Source: Limanda limanda
Taxonomy: Eukaryota; Chordata; Actinopteri; Pleuronectiformes; Pleuronectidae
Assembly (NCBI RefSeq): GCF_963576545.1
Contig: NW_026870590.1
Location: 372,001-436,000 of the forward strand
Reading direction: 5' to 3'
Length of the DNA stretch: 64,000 bases
Shown here: positions 37,901 through 52,028 of the stretch, in pieces
How positions within the stretch are numbered: position 1 is the first letter of the stretch
How the letters are laid out: each line of letters begins with the position of its first letter
Made by a program: the position numbers and the translations under genes
The notes under the pieces: generated by a model
Databases searched by the model: none
What the model was told of the DNA's origin: nothing
The model's input: only the letters and a program-made list of their open reading frames with translations

Positions 37901-40305
37901 GAATAACTTTTTTTGTGAAGGTCGGAGAGACTTGCAAGTAGGCTCTACCCCCACTAAATGGGGTAGCGCGCATCGATCGGTACCATCCTTGAGCTTCTCC
38001 GACTTTCGGAAGGGTTAGGGTTAGGGTTAGGGATGAAAGCACATAGGAGAAAGAGATATTCTTGAATAACTTTTTTTGTGAAGGTCGGAGAGACTTGAAA
38101 AGTGGTTGCATCTGGACTAATTTGGGTCCTGCGGATCGATTGGTACCATCCCCGAGCTTGTACGACCTTCGGAAGAGGTCGACCGACGAAATTCCCCCAA
38201 ATCTGAGGAGATATTCTTGAATAACTTTTTTTGTGAAGGTCGGAGAGACTTGCAAGTAGGCTCTACCCCCACTAAATGGGGTTGCGCGCATCGATCGGTA
38301 CCATCCTTGAGCTTCTCCGACTTTCGGAAGGGTTAGGGTTAGGGTTAGGGATGAAAGCACATAGGAGAAAGAGATATTCTTGAATAACTTTTTTTGTGAA
38401 GGTCGGAGAGACTTGGAAAGTGGTTGCATCTGGACTATTTTGGGTCCTGCGGATCGATTGGTACCATCCCCGAGCTTGTACGACCTTCGGAAGAGGTCGA
38501 CCGACGAAATTCCCCCAAATCTGAGGAGATATTCTTGAATAACTTTTTTTTTGAAGGTCGGAGAGACTTGCAAGTAGGCTCTACCCCCACTAAATGGGGT
38601 TGCGCGCATCGATCAGTACCATCCTTGAGCTTCTCCGACTTTCGGAAGGGTTAGGGTTAGGGTTAGGGATGAAAGCACATAGGAGAAAGAGATATTCTTG
38701 AATAACTTTTTTTGTGAAGGTCGGAGAGACTTAGAAAGTGGTTGCATCTGGACTAATTTGGGTCCTGCGGATCGATTGGTACCATCCCCGAGCTTGTACG
38801 ACCTTCGGAAGAGGTCGACCGACGAAATTCCCCCAAATCTGAGGAGATATTCTTGAATAACTTTTTTTGTGAAGGTCGGAGAGACTTGCAAGTAGGCTCT
38901 ACCCCCACTAAATGGGGTTGCGCGCATCGATCGGTACCATCCTTGAGCTTCTCCGACTTTCGGAAGGGTTAGGGTTAGGGTTAGGGATGAAAGCACATAG
39001 GAGAAAGAGATATTCTTGAATAACTTTTTTTGTGAAGGTCGGAGAGACTTGCAAGTAGGCTCTACCCCCACTAAATGGGGTAGCGCGCATCGATCGGTAC
39101 CATCCTTGAGCTTCTCCGACTTTCGGAAGGGTTAGGGTTAGGGTTAGGGATGAAAGCACATAGGAGAAAGAGATATTCTTGAATAACTTTTTTTGTGAAG
39201 GTCGGAGAGACTTGGAAAGTGGTTGCATCTGGACTAATTTGGGTCCTGCGGATCGATTGGTACCATCCCCGAGCTTGTACGACCTTCGGAAGAGGTCGAC
39301 CGACGAAATTCCCCCAAATCTGAGGAGATATTCTTGAATAACTTTTTTTGTGAAGGTCGGAGAGACTTGCAAGTAGGCTCTACCCCCACTAAATGGGGTA
39401 ACGCGCATCGATCGGTACCATCCTTGAGCTTCTCCGACTTTCGGAAGGGTTAGGGTTAGGGTTAGGGATGAAAGCACATAGGAGAAAGAGATATTCTTGA
39501 ATAACTTTTTTTGTGAAGGTCGGAGAGACTTGCAAGTAGGCTCTACCCCCACTAAATGGGGTAGCGCGCATCGATCAGTACCATCCTTGAGCTTCTCCGA
39601 CTTTCGGAAGGGTTAGGGTTAGGGTTAGGGATGAAAGCACATAGGAGAAAGAGATATTCTTGAATAACTTTTTTTGTGAAGGTCGGAGAGACTTGTAAAG
39701 TGGTTGCATCTGGACTAATTTGGGTCCTGCGGATCGATTGGTACCATCCCCGAGCTTGTACGACCTTCGGAAGAGGTCGACCGACGAAATTCCCCCAAAT
39801 CTGAGGAGATATTCTTGAATAACTTTTTTTGTGAAGGTCGGAGAGACTTGCAAGTAGGCTCTACCCCCACTAAATGGGGTTGCGCGCATCGATCAGTACC
39901 ATCCTTGAGCTTCTCCGACTTTCGGAAGGGTTAGGGTTAGGGTTAGGGATGAAAGCACATAGGAGAAAGAGATATTCTTGAATAACTTTTTTTGTGAAGG
40001 TCGGAGAGACTTGCAAGTAGGCTCTACCCCCACTAAATGGGGTAACGCGCATCGATCGGTACCATCCTTGAGCTTCTCCGACTTTCGGAAGGGTTAGGGT
40101 TAGGGTTAGGGATGAAAGCACATAGGAGAAAGAGATATTCTTGAATAACTTTTTTTGTGAAGGTCGGAGAGACTTGCAAGTAGGCTCTACCCCCACTAAA
40201 TGGGGTAGCGCGCATCGATCGGTACCATCCTTGAGCTTCTCCGACTTTCGGAAGGGTTAGGGTTAGGGTTAGGGATGAAAGCACATAGGAGAAAGAGATA
40301 TTCTT
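37901..40305 (+). repeat. 2,405-bp tandem duplication, copy 2
   Basis: Repeats copy 1 with tags near 38438, 38544, 38731, 39395 and 39558. Private changes: CTTGTAAAG near 39694 and a further GGGGTAACGCGC unit near 40039. The right flank is B where copy 1 is followed by B', which bounds the duplication. Confidence 0.92.
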
Positions 40306-42058
40306 GAATAACTTTTTTTGTGAAGGTCGGAGAGACTTGCAAGTAGGCTCTACCCCCACTAAATGGGGTAGCGCGCATCGATCGGTACCATCCTTGAGCT
40401 TCTCCGACTTTCGGAAGGGTTAGGGTTAGGGTTAGGGATGAAAGCACATAGGAGAAAGAGATATTCTTGAATAACTTTTTTTGTGAAGGTCGGAGAGACT
40501 TGGAAAGTGGTTGCATCTGGACTAATTTGGGTCCTGCGGATCGATTGGTACCATCCCCGAGCTTGTACGACCTTCGGAAGAGGTCGACCGACGAAATTCC
40601 CCCAAATCTGAGGAGATATTCTTGAATAACTTTTTTTGTGAAGGTCGGAGAGACTTGCAAGTAGGCTCTACCCCCACTAAATGGGGTAGCGCGCATCGAT
40701 CGGTACCATCCTTGAGCTTCTCCGACTTTCGGAAGGGTTAGGGTTAGGGTTAGGGATGAAAGCACATAGGAGAAAGAGATATTCTTGAATAACTTTTTTT
40801 GTGAAGGTCGGAGAGACTTGAAAAGTGGTTGCATCTGGACTAATTTGGGTCCTGCGGATCGATTGGTACCATCCCCGAGCTTGTACGACCTTCGGAAGAG
40901 GTCGACCGACGAAATTTCCCCAAATCTGAGGAGATATTCTTGAATAACTTTTTTTGTGAAGGTCGGAGAGACTTGCAAGTAGGCTCTACCCCCACTAAAT
41001 GGGGTTGCGCGCATCGATCGGTACCATCCTTGAGCTTCTCCGACTTTCGGAAGGGTTAGGGTTAGGGTTAGGGATGAAAGCACATAGGAGAAAGAGATAT
41101 TCTTGAATAACTTTTTTTGTGAAGGTCGGAGAGACTTGGAAAGTGGTTGCATCTGGACTAATTTGGGTCCTGCGGATCGATTGGTACCATCCCCGAGCTT
41201 GTACGACCTTCGGAAGAGGTCGACCGACGAAATTCCCCCAAATCTGAGGAGATATTCTTGAATAACTTTTTTTGTGAAGGTCGGAGAGACTTGCAAGTAG
41301 GCTCTACCCCCACTAAATGGGGTTGCGCGCATCGATCAGTACCATCCTTGAGCTTCTCCGACTTTCGGAAGGGTTAGGGTTAGGGTTAGGGATGAAAGCA
41401 CATAGGAGAAAGAGATATTCTTGAATAACTTTTTTTGTGAAGGTCGGAGAGACTTGGAAAGTGGTTGCATCTGGACTAATTTGGGTCCTGCGGATCGATT
41501 GGTACCATCCCCGAGCTTGTACGACCTTTGGAAGAGGTCGACCGACGAAATTCCCCCAAATCTGAGGAGATATTCTTGAATAACTTTTTTTGTGAAGGTC
41601 GGAGAGACTTGCAAGTAGGCTCTACCCCCACTAAATGGGGTTGCGCGCATCGATCGGTACCATCCTTGAGCTTCTCCGACTTTCGGAAGGGTTAGGGTTA
41701 GGGTTAGGGATGAAAGCACATAGGAGAAAGAGATATTCTTGAATAACTTTTTTTGTGAAGGTCGGAGAGACTTGCAAGTAGGCTCTACCCCCACTAAATG
41801 GGGTAGCGCGCATCGATCGGTACCATCCTTGAGCTTCTCCGACTTTCGGAAGGGTTAGGGTTAGGGTTAGGGATGAAAGCACATAGGAGAAAGAGATATT
41901 CTTGAATAACTTTTTTTGTGAAGGTCGGAGAGACTTGGAAAGTGGTTGCATCTGGACTAATTTGGGTCCTGCGGATCGATTGGTACCATCCCCGAGCTTG
42001 TACGACCTTCGGAAGAGGTCGACCGACGAAATTCCCCCAAATCTGAGGAGATATTCTT
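40306..42058 (+). repeat. B-A-B'-A2-B then A1-B-A2-A-B
   Basis: B 40469-40623 and the units to 41259 finish a 1,443-bp block (39817-41259); its B' has GAAATTTCCCC near 40912. The 799-bp block 41260-42058 follows, with CGACCTTTGG near 41526. All are reproduced 16,533 bp to the right. Confidence 0.87.
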
Positions 42059-43346
42059 GAATAACTTTTTTTGTGAAGGTCGGAGAGACTTGCAAGTAGG
42101 CTCTACCCCCACTAAATGGGGTTGCGCGCATCGATCAGTACCATCCTTGAGCTTCTCCGACTTTCGGAAGGGTTAGGGTTAGGGTTAGGGATGAAAGCAC
42201 ATAGGAGAAAGAGATATTCTTGAATAACTTTTTTTGTGAAGGTCGGAGAGACTTGCAAGTAGGCTCTACCCCCACTAAATGGGGTAGCGCGCATCGATCG
42301 GTACCATCCTTGAGCTTCTCCGACTTTCGGAAGGGTTAGGGTTAGGGTTAGGGATGAAAGCACATAGGAGAAAGAGATATTCTTGAATAACTTTTTTTGT
42401 GAAGGTCGGAGAGACTTGCAAGTAGGCTCTACCCCCACTAAATGGGGTAGCGCGCATCGATCGGTACCATCCTTGAGCTTCTCCGACTTTCGGAAGGGTT
42501 AGGGTTAGGGTTAGGGATGAAAGCACATAGGAGAAAGAGATATTCTTGAATAACTTTTTTTGTGAAGGTCGGAGAGACTTGCAAGTAGAATCTACCCCCA
42601 CTAAATGGGGTAGCGCGCATCGATCGGTACCATCCTTGAGCTTCTCCGACTTTCGGAAGGGTTAGGGTTAGGGTTAGGGATGAAAGCACATAGGAGAAAG
42701 AGATATTCTTGAATAACTTTTTTTGTGAAGGTCGGAGAGACTTGGAAAGTGGTTGCATCTGGACTAATTTGGGTCCTGCGGATCGATTGGTACCATCCCC
42801 GAGCTTGTACGACCTTCGGAAGAGGTCGACCGACGAAATTCCCCCAAATCTGAGGAGATATTCTTGAATAACTTTTTTTGTGAAGGTCGGAGAGACTTGC
42901 AAGTAGGCTCTACCCCCACTAAATGGGGTAGCGCGCATCGATCGGTACCATCCTTGAGCTTCTCCGACTTTCGGAAGGGTTAGGGTTAGGGTTAGGGATG
43001 AAAGCACATAGGAGAAAGAGATATTCTTGAATAACTTTTTTTGTGAAGGTCGGAGAGACTTGCAAGTAGGCTCTACCCCCACTAAATGGGGTAGCGCGCA
43101 TCGATCGGTACCATCCTTGAGCTTCTCCGACTTTCGGAAGGGTTAGGGTTAGGGTTAGGGATGAAAGCACATAGGAGAAAGAGATATTCTTGAATAACTT
43201 TTTTTGTGAAGGTCGGAGAGACTTGGAAAGTGGTTGCATCTGGACTAATTTGGGTCCTGCGGATCGATTGGTACCATCCCCGAGCTTGTACGACCTTCGG
43301 AAGAGGTCGACCGACGAAATTCCCCCAAATCTGAGGAGATATTCTT
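42059..43346 (+). repeat. Block A1-A-A-A-B-A-A-B (1,288 bp)
   Basis: Tag GTAGAATCTACC near 42586 in the fourth A unit, which changes two bases of the usual GTAGGCTCTACC. It recurs near 59119. Confidence 0.88.
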
Positions 43347-46069
43347 GAATAACTTTTTTTGTGAAGGTCGGAGAGACTTGCAAGTAGGCTCTACCCCCAC
43401 TAAATGGGGTTGCGCGCATCGATCAGTACCATCCTTGAGCTTCTCCGACTTTCGGAAGGGTTAGGGTTAGGGTTAGGGATGAAAGCACATAGGAGAAAGA
43501 GATATTCTTGAATAACTTTTTTTGTGAAGGTCGGAGAGACTTGCAAGTAGGCTCTACCCCCACTAAATGGGGTAGCGCGCATCGATCGGTACCATCCTTG
43601 AGCTTCTCCGACTTTCGGAAGGGTTAGGGTTAGGGTTAGGGATGAAAGCACATAGGAGAAAGAGATATTCTTGAATAACTTTTTTTGTGAAGGTCGGAGA
43701 GACTTGCAAGTAGGCTCTACCCCCACTAAATGGGGTAGCGCGCATCGATCGGTACCATCCTTGAGCTTCTCCGACTTTCGGAAGGGTTAGGGTTAGGGTT
43801 AGGGATGAAAGCACATAGGAGAAAGAGATATTCTTGAATAACTTTTTTTGTGAAGGTCGGAGAGACTTGCAAGTAGGCTCTACCCCCACTAAATGGGGTA
43901 GCGCACATCGATCGGTACCATCCTTGAGCTTCTCCGACTTTCGGAAGGGTTAGGGTTAGGGTTAGGGATGAAAGCACATAGGAGAAAGAGATATTCTTGA
44001 ATAACTTTTTTTGTGAAGGTCGGAGAGACTTGGAAAGTGGTTGCATCTGGACTAATTTGGGTCCTGCAGATCGATTGGTACCATCCCCGAGCTTGTACGA
44101 CCTTCGGAAGAGGTCGACCGACGAAATTCCCCCAAATCTGAGGAGATATTCTTGAATAACTTTTTTTGTGAAGGTCGGAGAGACTTGCAAGTAGGCTCTA
44201 CCCCCACTAAATGGGGTAGCGCGCATCGATCGGTACCATCCTTGAGCTTCTCCGACTTTCGGAAGGGTTAGGGTTAGGGTTAGGGATGAAAGCACATAGG
44301 AGAAAGAGATATTCTTGAATAACTTTTTTTGTGAAGGTCGGAGAGACTTGAAAAGTGGTTGCATCTGGACTAATTTGGGTCCTGCGGATCGATTGGTACC
44401 ATCCCCGAGCTTGTACGACCTTCGGAAGAGGTCGACCGACGAAATTCCCCCAAATCTGAGGAGATATTCTTGAATAACTTTTTTTGTGAAGGTCGGAGAG
44501 ACTTGCAAGTAGGCTCTACCCCCACTAAATGGGGTTGCGCGCATCGATCGGTACCATCCTTGAGCTTCTCCGACTTTCGGAAGGGTTAGGGTTAGGGTTA
44601 GGGATGAAAGCACATAGGAGAAAGAGATATTCTTGAATAACTTTTTTTGTGAAGGTCGGAGAGACTTGGAAAGTGGTTGCATCTGGACTAATTTGGGTCC
44701 TGCGGATCGATTGGTACCATCCCCGAGCTTGTACGACCTTCGGAAGAGGTCGACCGACGAAATTCCCCCAAATCTGAGGAGATATTCTTGAATAACTTTT
44801 TTTGTGAAGGTCGGAGAGACTTGCAAGTAGGCTCTACCCCCACTAAATGGGGTTGCGCGCATCGATCAGTACCATCCTTGAGCTTCTCCGACTTTCGGAA
44901 GGGTTAGGGTTAGGGTTAGGGATGAAAGCACATAGGAGAAAGAGATATTCTTGAATAACTTTTTTTGTGAAGGTCGGAGAGACTTGCAAGTAGGCTCTAC
45001 CCCCACTAAATGGGGTAGCGCGCATCGATCGGTACCATCCTTGAGCTTCTCCGACTTTCGGAAGGGTTAGGGTTAGGGTTAGGGATGAAAGCACATAGGA
45101 GAAAGAGATATTCTTGAATAACTTTTTTTGTGAAGGTCGGAGAGACTTGCAAGTAGGCTCTACCCCCACTAAATGGGGTAGCGCGCATCGATCGGTACCA
45201 TCCTTGAGCTTCTCCGACTTTCGGAAGGGTTAGGGTTAGGGTTAGGGATGAAAGCACATAGGAGAAAGAGATATTCTTGAATAACTTTTTTTGTGAAGGT
45301 CGGAGAGACTTGGAAAGTGGTTGCATCTGGACTAATTTGGGTCCTGCGGATCGATTGGTACCATCCCCGAGCTTGTACGACCTTCGGAAGAGGTCGACCG
45401 ACGAAATTCCCCCAAATCTGAGGAGATATTCTTGAATAACTTTTTTTGTGAAGGTCGGAGAGACTTGCAAGTAGGCTCTACCCCCACTAAATGGGGTAGC
45501 GCGCATCGATCGGTACCATCCTTGAGCTTCTCCGACTTTCGGAAGGGTTAGGGTTAGGGTTAGGGATGAAAGCACATAGGAGAAAGAGATATTCTTGAAT
45601 AACTTTTTTTGTGAAGGTCGGAAGGACTTGAAAAGTGGTTGCATCTGGACTAATTTGGGTCCTGCGGATCGATTGGTACCATCCCCGAGCTTGTACGACC
45701 TTCGGAAGAGGTCGACCGACGAAATTCCCCCAAATCTGAGGAGATATTCTTGAATAACTTTTTTTGTGAAGGTCGGAGAGACTTGCAAGTAGGCTCTACC
45801 CCCACTAAATGGGGTTGCGCGCATCGATCGGTACCATCCTTGAGCTTCTCCGACTTTCGGAAGGGTTAGGGTTAGGGTTAGGGATGAAAGCACATAGGAG
45901 AAAGAGATATTCTTGAATAACTTTTTTTGTGAAGGTCGGAGAGACTTGGAAAGTGGTTGCATCTGGACTAATTTGGGTCCTGCGGATCGATTGGTACCAT
46001 CCCCGAGCTTGTACGACCTTCGGAAGAGGTCGACCGACGAAATTCCCCCAAATCTGAGGAGATATTCTT
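43347..46069 (+). repeat. Blocks A1-A-A-Ac-Bq-A-B'-A2-B and A1-A-A-B-A-B'-A2-B
   Basis: A 1,443-bp block (43347-44789) and a 1,280-bp block (44790-46069). Tags: GCGCACATCG near 43902, CCTGCAGA near 44065, GGAAGGACTTGAAAAG near 45623. All recur at +16,533 bp. Confidence 0.88.
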
Positions 46070-49000
46070 GAATAACTTTTTTTGTGAAGGTCGGAGAGAC
46101 TTGCAAGTAGGCTCTACCCCCACTAAATGGGGTTGCGCGCATCGATCAGTACCATCCTTGAGCTTCTCCGACTTTCGGAAGGGTTAGGGTTAGGGTTAGG
46201 GATGAAAGCACATAGGAGAAAGAGATATTCTTGAATAACTTTTTTTGTGAAGGTCGGAGAGACTTGCAAGTAGGCTCTACCCCCACTAAATGGGGTAGCG
46301 CGCATCGATCGGTACCATCCTTGAGCTTCTCCGACTTTCGGAAGGGTTAGGGTTAGGGTTAGGGATGAAAGCACATAGGAGAAAGAGATATTCTTGAATA
46401 ACTTTTTTTGTGAAGGTCGGAGAGACTTGCAAGTAGGCTCTACCCCCACTAAATGGGGTAGCGCGCATCGATCGGTACCATCCTTGAGCTTCTCCGACTT
46501 TCGGAAGGGTTAGGGTTAGGGTTAGGGATGAAAGCACATAGGAGAAAGAGATATTCTTGAATAACTTTTTTTGTGAAGGTCGGAGAGACTTGAAAAGTGG
46601 TTGCATCTGGACTAATTTGGGTCCTGCGGATCGATTGGTACCATCCCCGAGCTTGTACGACCTTCGGAAGAGGTCGACCGACGAAATTCCCCCAAATCTG
46701 AGGAGATATTCTTGAATAACTTTTTTTGTGAAGGTCGGAGAGACTTGCAAGTAGGCTCTACCCCCACTAAATGGGGTAGCGCGCATCGATCGGTACCATC
46801 CTTGAGCTTCTCCGACTTTCGGAAGGGTTAGGGTTAGGGTTAGGGATGAAAGCACATAGGAGAAAGAGATATTCTTGAATAACTTTTTTTGTGAAGGTCG
46901 GAGAGACTTGGAAAGTGGTTGCATCTGGACTAATTTGGGTCCTGCGGATCGATTGGTACCATCCCCGAGCTTGTACGACCTTCGGAAGAGGTCGACCGAC
47001 GAAATTCCCCCAAATCTGAGGAGATATTCTTGAATAACTTTTTTTGTGAAGGTCGGAGAGACTTGCAAGTAGGCTCTACCCCCACTAAATGGGGTTGCGC
47101 GCATCGATCGGTACCATCCTTGAGCTTCTCCGACTTTCGGAAGGGTTAGGGTTAGGGTTAGGGATGAAAGCACATAGGAGAAAGAGATATTCTTGAATAA
47201 CTTTTTTTGTGAAGGTCGGAGAGACTTGCAAGTAGGCTCTACCCCCACTAAATGGGGTAGCGCGCATCGATCGGTACCATCCTTGAGCTTCTCCGACTTT
47301 CGGAAGGGTTAGGGTTAGGGTTAGGGATGAAAGCACATAGGAGAAAGAGATATTCTTGAATAACTTTTTTTGTGAAGGTCGGAGAGACTTGCAAGTAGGC
47401 TCTACCCCCACTAAATGGGGTAGCGCGCATCGATCGGTACCATCCTTGAGCTTCTCCGACTTTCGGAAGGGTTAGGGTTAGGGTTAGGGATGAAAGCACA
47501 TAGGAGAAAGAGATATTCTTGAATAACTTTTTTTGTGAAGGTCGGAGAGACTTGGAAAGTGGTTGCATCTGGACTAATTTGGGTCCTGCGGATCGATTGG
47601 TACCATCCCCGAGCTTGTACGACCTTCGGAAGAGGTCGACCGACGAAATTCCCCCAAATCTGAGGAGATATTCTTGAATAACTTTTTTTGTGAAGGTCGG
47701 AGAGACTTGCAAGTAGGCTCTACCCCCACTAAATGGGGTTGCGCGCATCGATCGGTACCATCCTTGAGCTTCTCCGACTTTCGGAAGGGTTAGGGTTAGG
47801 GTTAGGGATGAAAGCACATAGGAGAAAGAGATATTCTTGAATAACTTTTTTTGTGAAGGTCGGAGAGACTTGCAAGTAGGCTCTACCCCCACTAAATGGG
47901 GTAGCGCGCATCGATCGGTACCATCCTTGAGCTTCTCCGACTTTCGGAAGGGTTAGGGTTAGGGTTAGGGATGAAAGCACATAGGAGAAAGAGATATTCT
48001 TGAATAACTTTTTTTGTGAAGGTCGGAGAGACTTGCAAGTAGGCTCTACCCCCACTAAATGGGGTAGCGCGCATCGATCGGTACCATCCTTGAGCTTCTC
48101 CGACTTTCGGAAGGGTTAGGGTTAGGGTTAGGGATGAAAGCACATAGGAGAAAGAGATATTCTTGAATAACTTTTTTTGTGAAGGTCGGAGAGACTTGAA
48201 AAGTGGTTGCATCTGGACTAATTTGGGTCCTGCGGATCGATTGGTACCATCCCCGAGCTTGTACGACCTTCGGAAGAGGTCGACCGACGAAATTCCCCCA
48301 AATCTGAGGAGATATTCTTGAATAACTTTTTTTGTGAAGGTCGGAGAGACTTGCAAGTAGGCTCTACCCCCACTAAATGGGGTAGCGCGCATCGATCGGT
48401 ACCATCCTTGAGCTTCTCCGACTTTCGGAAGGGTTAGGGTTAGGGTTAGGGATGAAAGCACATAAGAGAAAGAGATATTCTTGAATAACTTTTTTTGTGA
48501 AGGTCGGAGAGACTTGCAAGTAGGCTCTACCCCCACTAAATGGGGTAGCGCGCATCGATCGGTACCATCCTTGAGCTTCTCCGACTTTCGGAAGGGTTAG
48601 GGTTAGGGTTAGGGATGAAAGCACATAGGAGAAAGAGATATTCTTGAATAACTTTTTTTGTGAAGGTCGGAGAGACTTGCAAGTAGGCTCTACCCCCACT
48701 AAATGGGGTAGCGCGCATCGATCGGTACCATCCTTGAGCTTCTCCGACTTTCGGAAGGGTTAGGGTTAGGGTTAGGGATGAAAGCACATATGAGAAAGAG
48801 ATATTCTTGAATAACTTTTTTTGTGAAGGTCGGAGAGACTTGCAAGTAGGCTCTACCCCCACTAAATGGGGTAGCGCGCATCGATCGGTACCATCCTTGA
48901 GCTTCTCCGACTTTCGGAAGGGTTAGGGTTAGGGTTAGGGATGAAAGCACATAGGAGAAAGAGATATTCTTGAATAACTTTTTTTGTGAAGGTCGGAGAG

Positions 49001-49933
49001 ACTTGCAAGTAGGCTCTATCCCCACTAAATGGGGTAGCGCGCATCGATCGGTACCATCCTTGAGCTTCTCCGACTTTCGGAAGGGTTAGGGTTAGGGTTA
49101 GGGATGAAAGCACATAGGAGAAAGAGATATTCTTGAATAACTTTTTTTGTGAAGGTCGGAGAGACTTGCAAGTAGGCTCTACCCCCACTAAATGGGGTAG
49201 CGCGCATCGATCGGTACCATCCTTGAGCTTCTCCGACTTTCGGAAGGGTTAGGGTTAGGGTTAGGGATGAAAGCACATAGGAGAAAGAGATATTCTTGAA
49301 TAACTTTTTTTGTGAAGGTCGGAGAGACTTGGAAAGTGGTTGCATCTGGACTAATTTGGGTCCTGCGGATCGATTGGTACCATCCCCGAGCTTGTACGAC
49401 CTTCGGAAGAGGTCGACCGACGAAATTCCCCCAAATCTGAGGAGATATTCTTGAATAACTTTTTTTGTGAAGGTCGGAGAGACTTGCAAGTAGGCTCTAC
49501 CCCCACTAAATGGGGTAGCGCGCATCGATCGGTACCATCCTTGAGCTTCTCCGACTTTCGGAAGGGTTAGGGTTAGGGTTAGGGATGAAAGCACATAGGA
49601 GAAAGAGATATTCTTGAATAACTTTTTTTGTGAAGGTCGGAGAGACTTGCAAGTAGGCTCTACCCCCACTAAATGGGGTAGCGCGCATCGATCGGTACCA
49701 TCCTTGAGCTTCTCCGACTTTCGGAAGGGTTAGGGTTAGGGTTAGGGATGAAAGCACATAGGAGAAAGAGATATTCTTGAATAACTTTTTTTGTGAAGGT
49801 CGGAGAGACTTGGAAAGTGGTTGCATCTGGACTAATTTGGGTCCTGCAGATCGATTGGTACCATCCCCGAGCTTGTACGACCTTCGGAAGAGGTCGACCG
49901 ACGAAATTCCCCCAAATCTGAGGAGATATTCTT
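46070..49933 (+). repeat. Longest A1-free stretch (3,864 bp), spanning the junction of the large duplication
   Basis: Order: A1-A-A-B'-A-B-A2-A-A-B-A2-A-A-B'-A-A-A-A-A-A-B-A-A-Bq. Left of 47467 it matches 62603-64000. From about 48.5 kb it matches the 30.5-kb region (CACATATGAG near 48787, CTATCCCC near 49017). The junction between large copies 1 and 2 therefore lies in the six-A run 48320-49297, probably in its first three units. CACATAAGAG near 48461 is private. Confidence 0.88.
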
Positions 49934-52028
49934 GAATAACTTTTTTTGTGAAGGTCGGAGAGACTTGCAAGTAGGCTCTACCCCCACTAAATGGGGTTGC
50001 GCGCATCGATCAGTACCATCCTTGAGCTTCTCCGACTTTCGGAAGGGTTAGGGTTAGGGTTAGGGATGAAAGCACATAGGAGAAAGAGATATTCTTGAAT
50101 AACTTTTTTTGTGAAGGTCGGAGAGACTTGCAAGTAGGCTCTACCCCCACTAAATGGGGTAGCGCGCATCGATCGGTACCATCCTTGAGCTTCTCCGACT
50201 TTCGGAAGGGTTAGGGTTAGGGTTAGGGATGAAAGCACATAGGAGAAAGAGATATTCTTGAATAACTTTTTTTGTGAAGGTCGGAGAGACTTGCAAGTAG
50301 GCTCTACCCCCACTAAATGGGGTAGCGCACATCGATCGGTACCATCCTTGAGCTTCTCCGACTTTCGGAAGGGTTAGGGTTAGGGTTAGGGATGAAAGCA
50401 CATAGGAGAAAGAGATATTCTTGAATAACTTTTTTTGTGAAGGTCGGAGAGACTTGCAAGTAGGCTCTACCCCCACTAAATGGGGTAGCGCGCATCGATC
50501 GGTACCATCCTTGAGCTTCTCCGACTTTCGGAAGGGTTAGGGTTAGGGTTAGGGATGAAAGCACATAGGAGAAAGAGATATTCTTGAATAACTTTTTTTG
50601 TGAAGGTCGGAGAGACTTGGAAAGTGGTTGCATCTGGACTAATTTGGGTCCTGCGGATCGATTGGTACCATCCCCGAGCTTGTACGACCTTCGGAAGAGG
50701 TCGACCGACGAAATTCCCCCAAATCTGAGGAGATATTCTTGAATAACTTTTTTTGTGAAGGTCGGAGAGACTTGCAAGTAGGCTCTACCCCCACTAAATG
50801 GGGTAGCGCGCATCGATCGGTACCATCCTTGAGCTTCTCCGACTTTCGGAAGGGTTAGGGTTAGGGTTAGGGATGAAAGCACATAGGAGAAAGAGATATT
50901 CTTGAATAACTTTTTTTGTGAAGGTCGGAGAGACTTGCAAGTAGGCTCTACCCCCACTAAATGGGGTAGCGCGCATCGATCGGTACCATCCTTGAGCTTC
51001 TCCGACTTTCGGAAGGGTTAGGGTTAGGGTTAGGGATGAAAGCACATAGGAGAAAGAGATATTCTTGAATAACTTTTTTTGTGAAGGTCGGAGAGACTTG
51101 GAAAGTGGTTGCATCTGGACTAATTTGGGTCCTGCGGATCGATTGGTACCATCCCCGAGCTTGTACGACCTTCGGAAGAGGTCGACCGACGAAATTCCCC
51201 CAAATCTGAGGAGATATTCTTGAATAACTTTTTTTGTGAAGGTCGGAGAGACTTGCAAGTAGGCTCTACCCCCACTAAATGGGGTTGCGCGCATCGATCA
51301 GTACCATCCTTGAGCTTCTCCGACTTTCGGAAGGGTTAGGGTTAGGGTTAGGGATGAAAGCACATAGGAGAAAGAGATATTCTTGAATAACTTTTTTTGT
51401 GAAGGTCGGAGAGACTTGCAAGTAGGCTCTACCCCCACTAAATGGGGTAGCGCGCATCGATCGGTACCATCCTTGAGCTTCTCCGACTTTCGGAAGGGTT
51501 AGGGTTAGGGTTAGGGATGAAAGCACATAGGAGAAAGAGATATTCTTGAATAACTTTTTTTGTGAAGGTCGGAGAGACTTGCAAGTAGGCTCTACCCCCA
51601 CTAAATGGGGTAGCGCGCATCGATCGGTACCATCCTTGAGCTTCTCCGACTTTCGGAAGGGTTAGGGTTAGGGTTAGGGATGAAAGCACATAGGAGAAAG
51701 AGATATTCTTGAATAACTTTTTTTGTGAAGGTCGGAGAGACTTGCAAGTAGGCTCTACCCCCACTAAATGGGGTAGCGCGCATCGATCGGTACCATCCTT
51801 GAGCTTCTCCGACTTTCGGAAGGGTTAGGGTTAGGGTTAGGGATGAAAGCACATAGGAGAAAGAGATATTCTTGAATAACTTTTTTTGTGAAGGTCGGAG
51901 AGACTTGGAAAGTGGTTGCATCTGGACTAATTTGGGTCCTGCGGATCGATTGGTACCATCCCCGAGCTTGTACGACCTTCGGAAGAGGTCGACCGACGAA
52001 ATTCCCCCAAATCTGAGGAGATATTCTT

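Larger units (their letters stand above)
30507..48645 (+). repeat. Large tandem duplication, copy 1 (18,139-bp period)
   Basis: Boundaries are approximate and placed on unit starts. Correspondence with copy 2 is at +18,139 bp up to the 1,606-bp block and at +16,533 bp after it. The ten A1-to-A1 spacings from 33401 (1288, 1443, 1280, 1125, 1280, 1443, 799, 1288, 1443, 1280) are reproduced exactly in copy 2, together with every rare tag I followed except two single-base differences. Only the part to 47467 can be compared inside the window. Confidence 0.9.
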
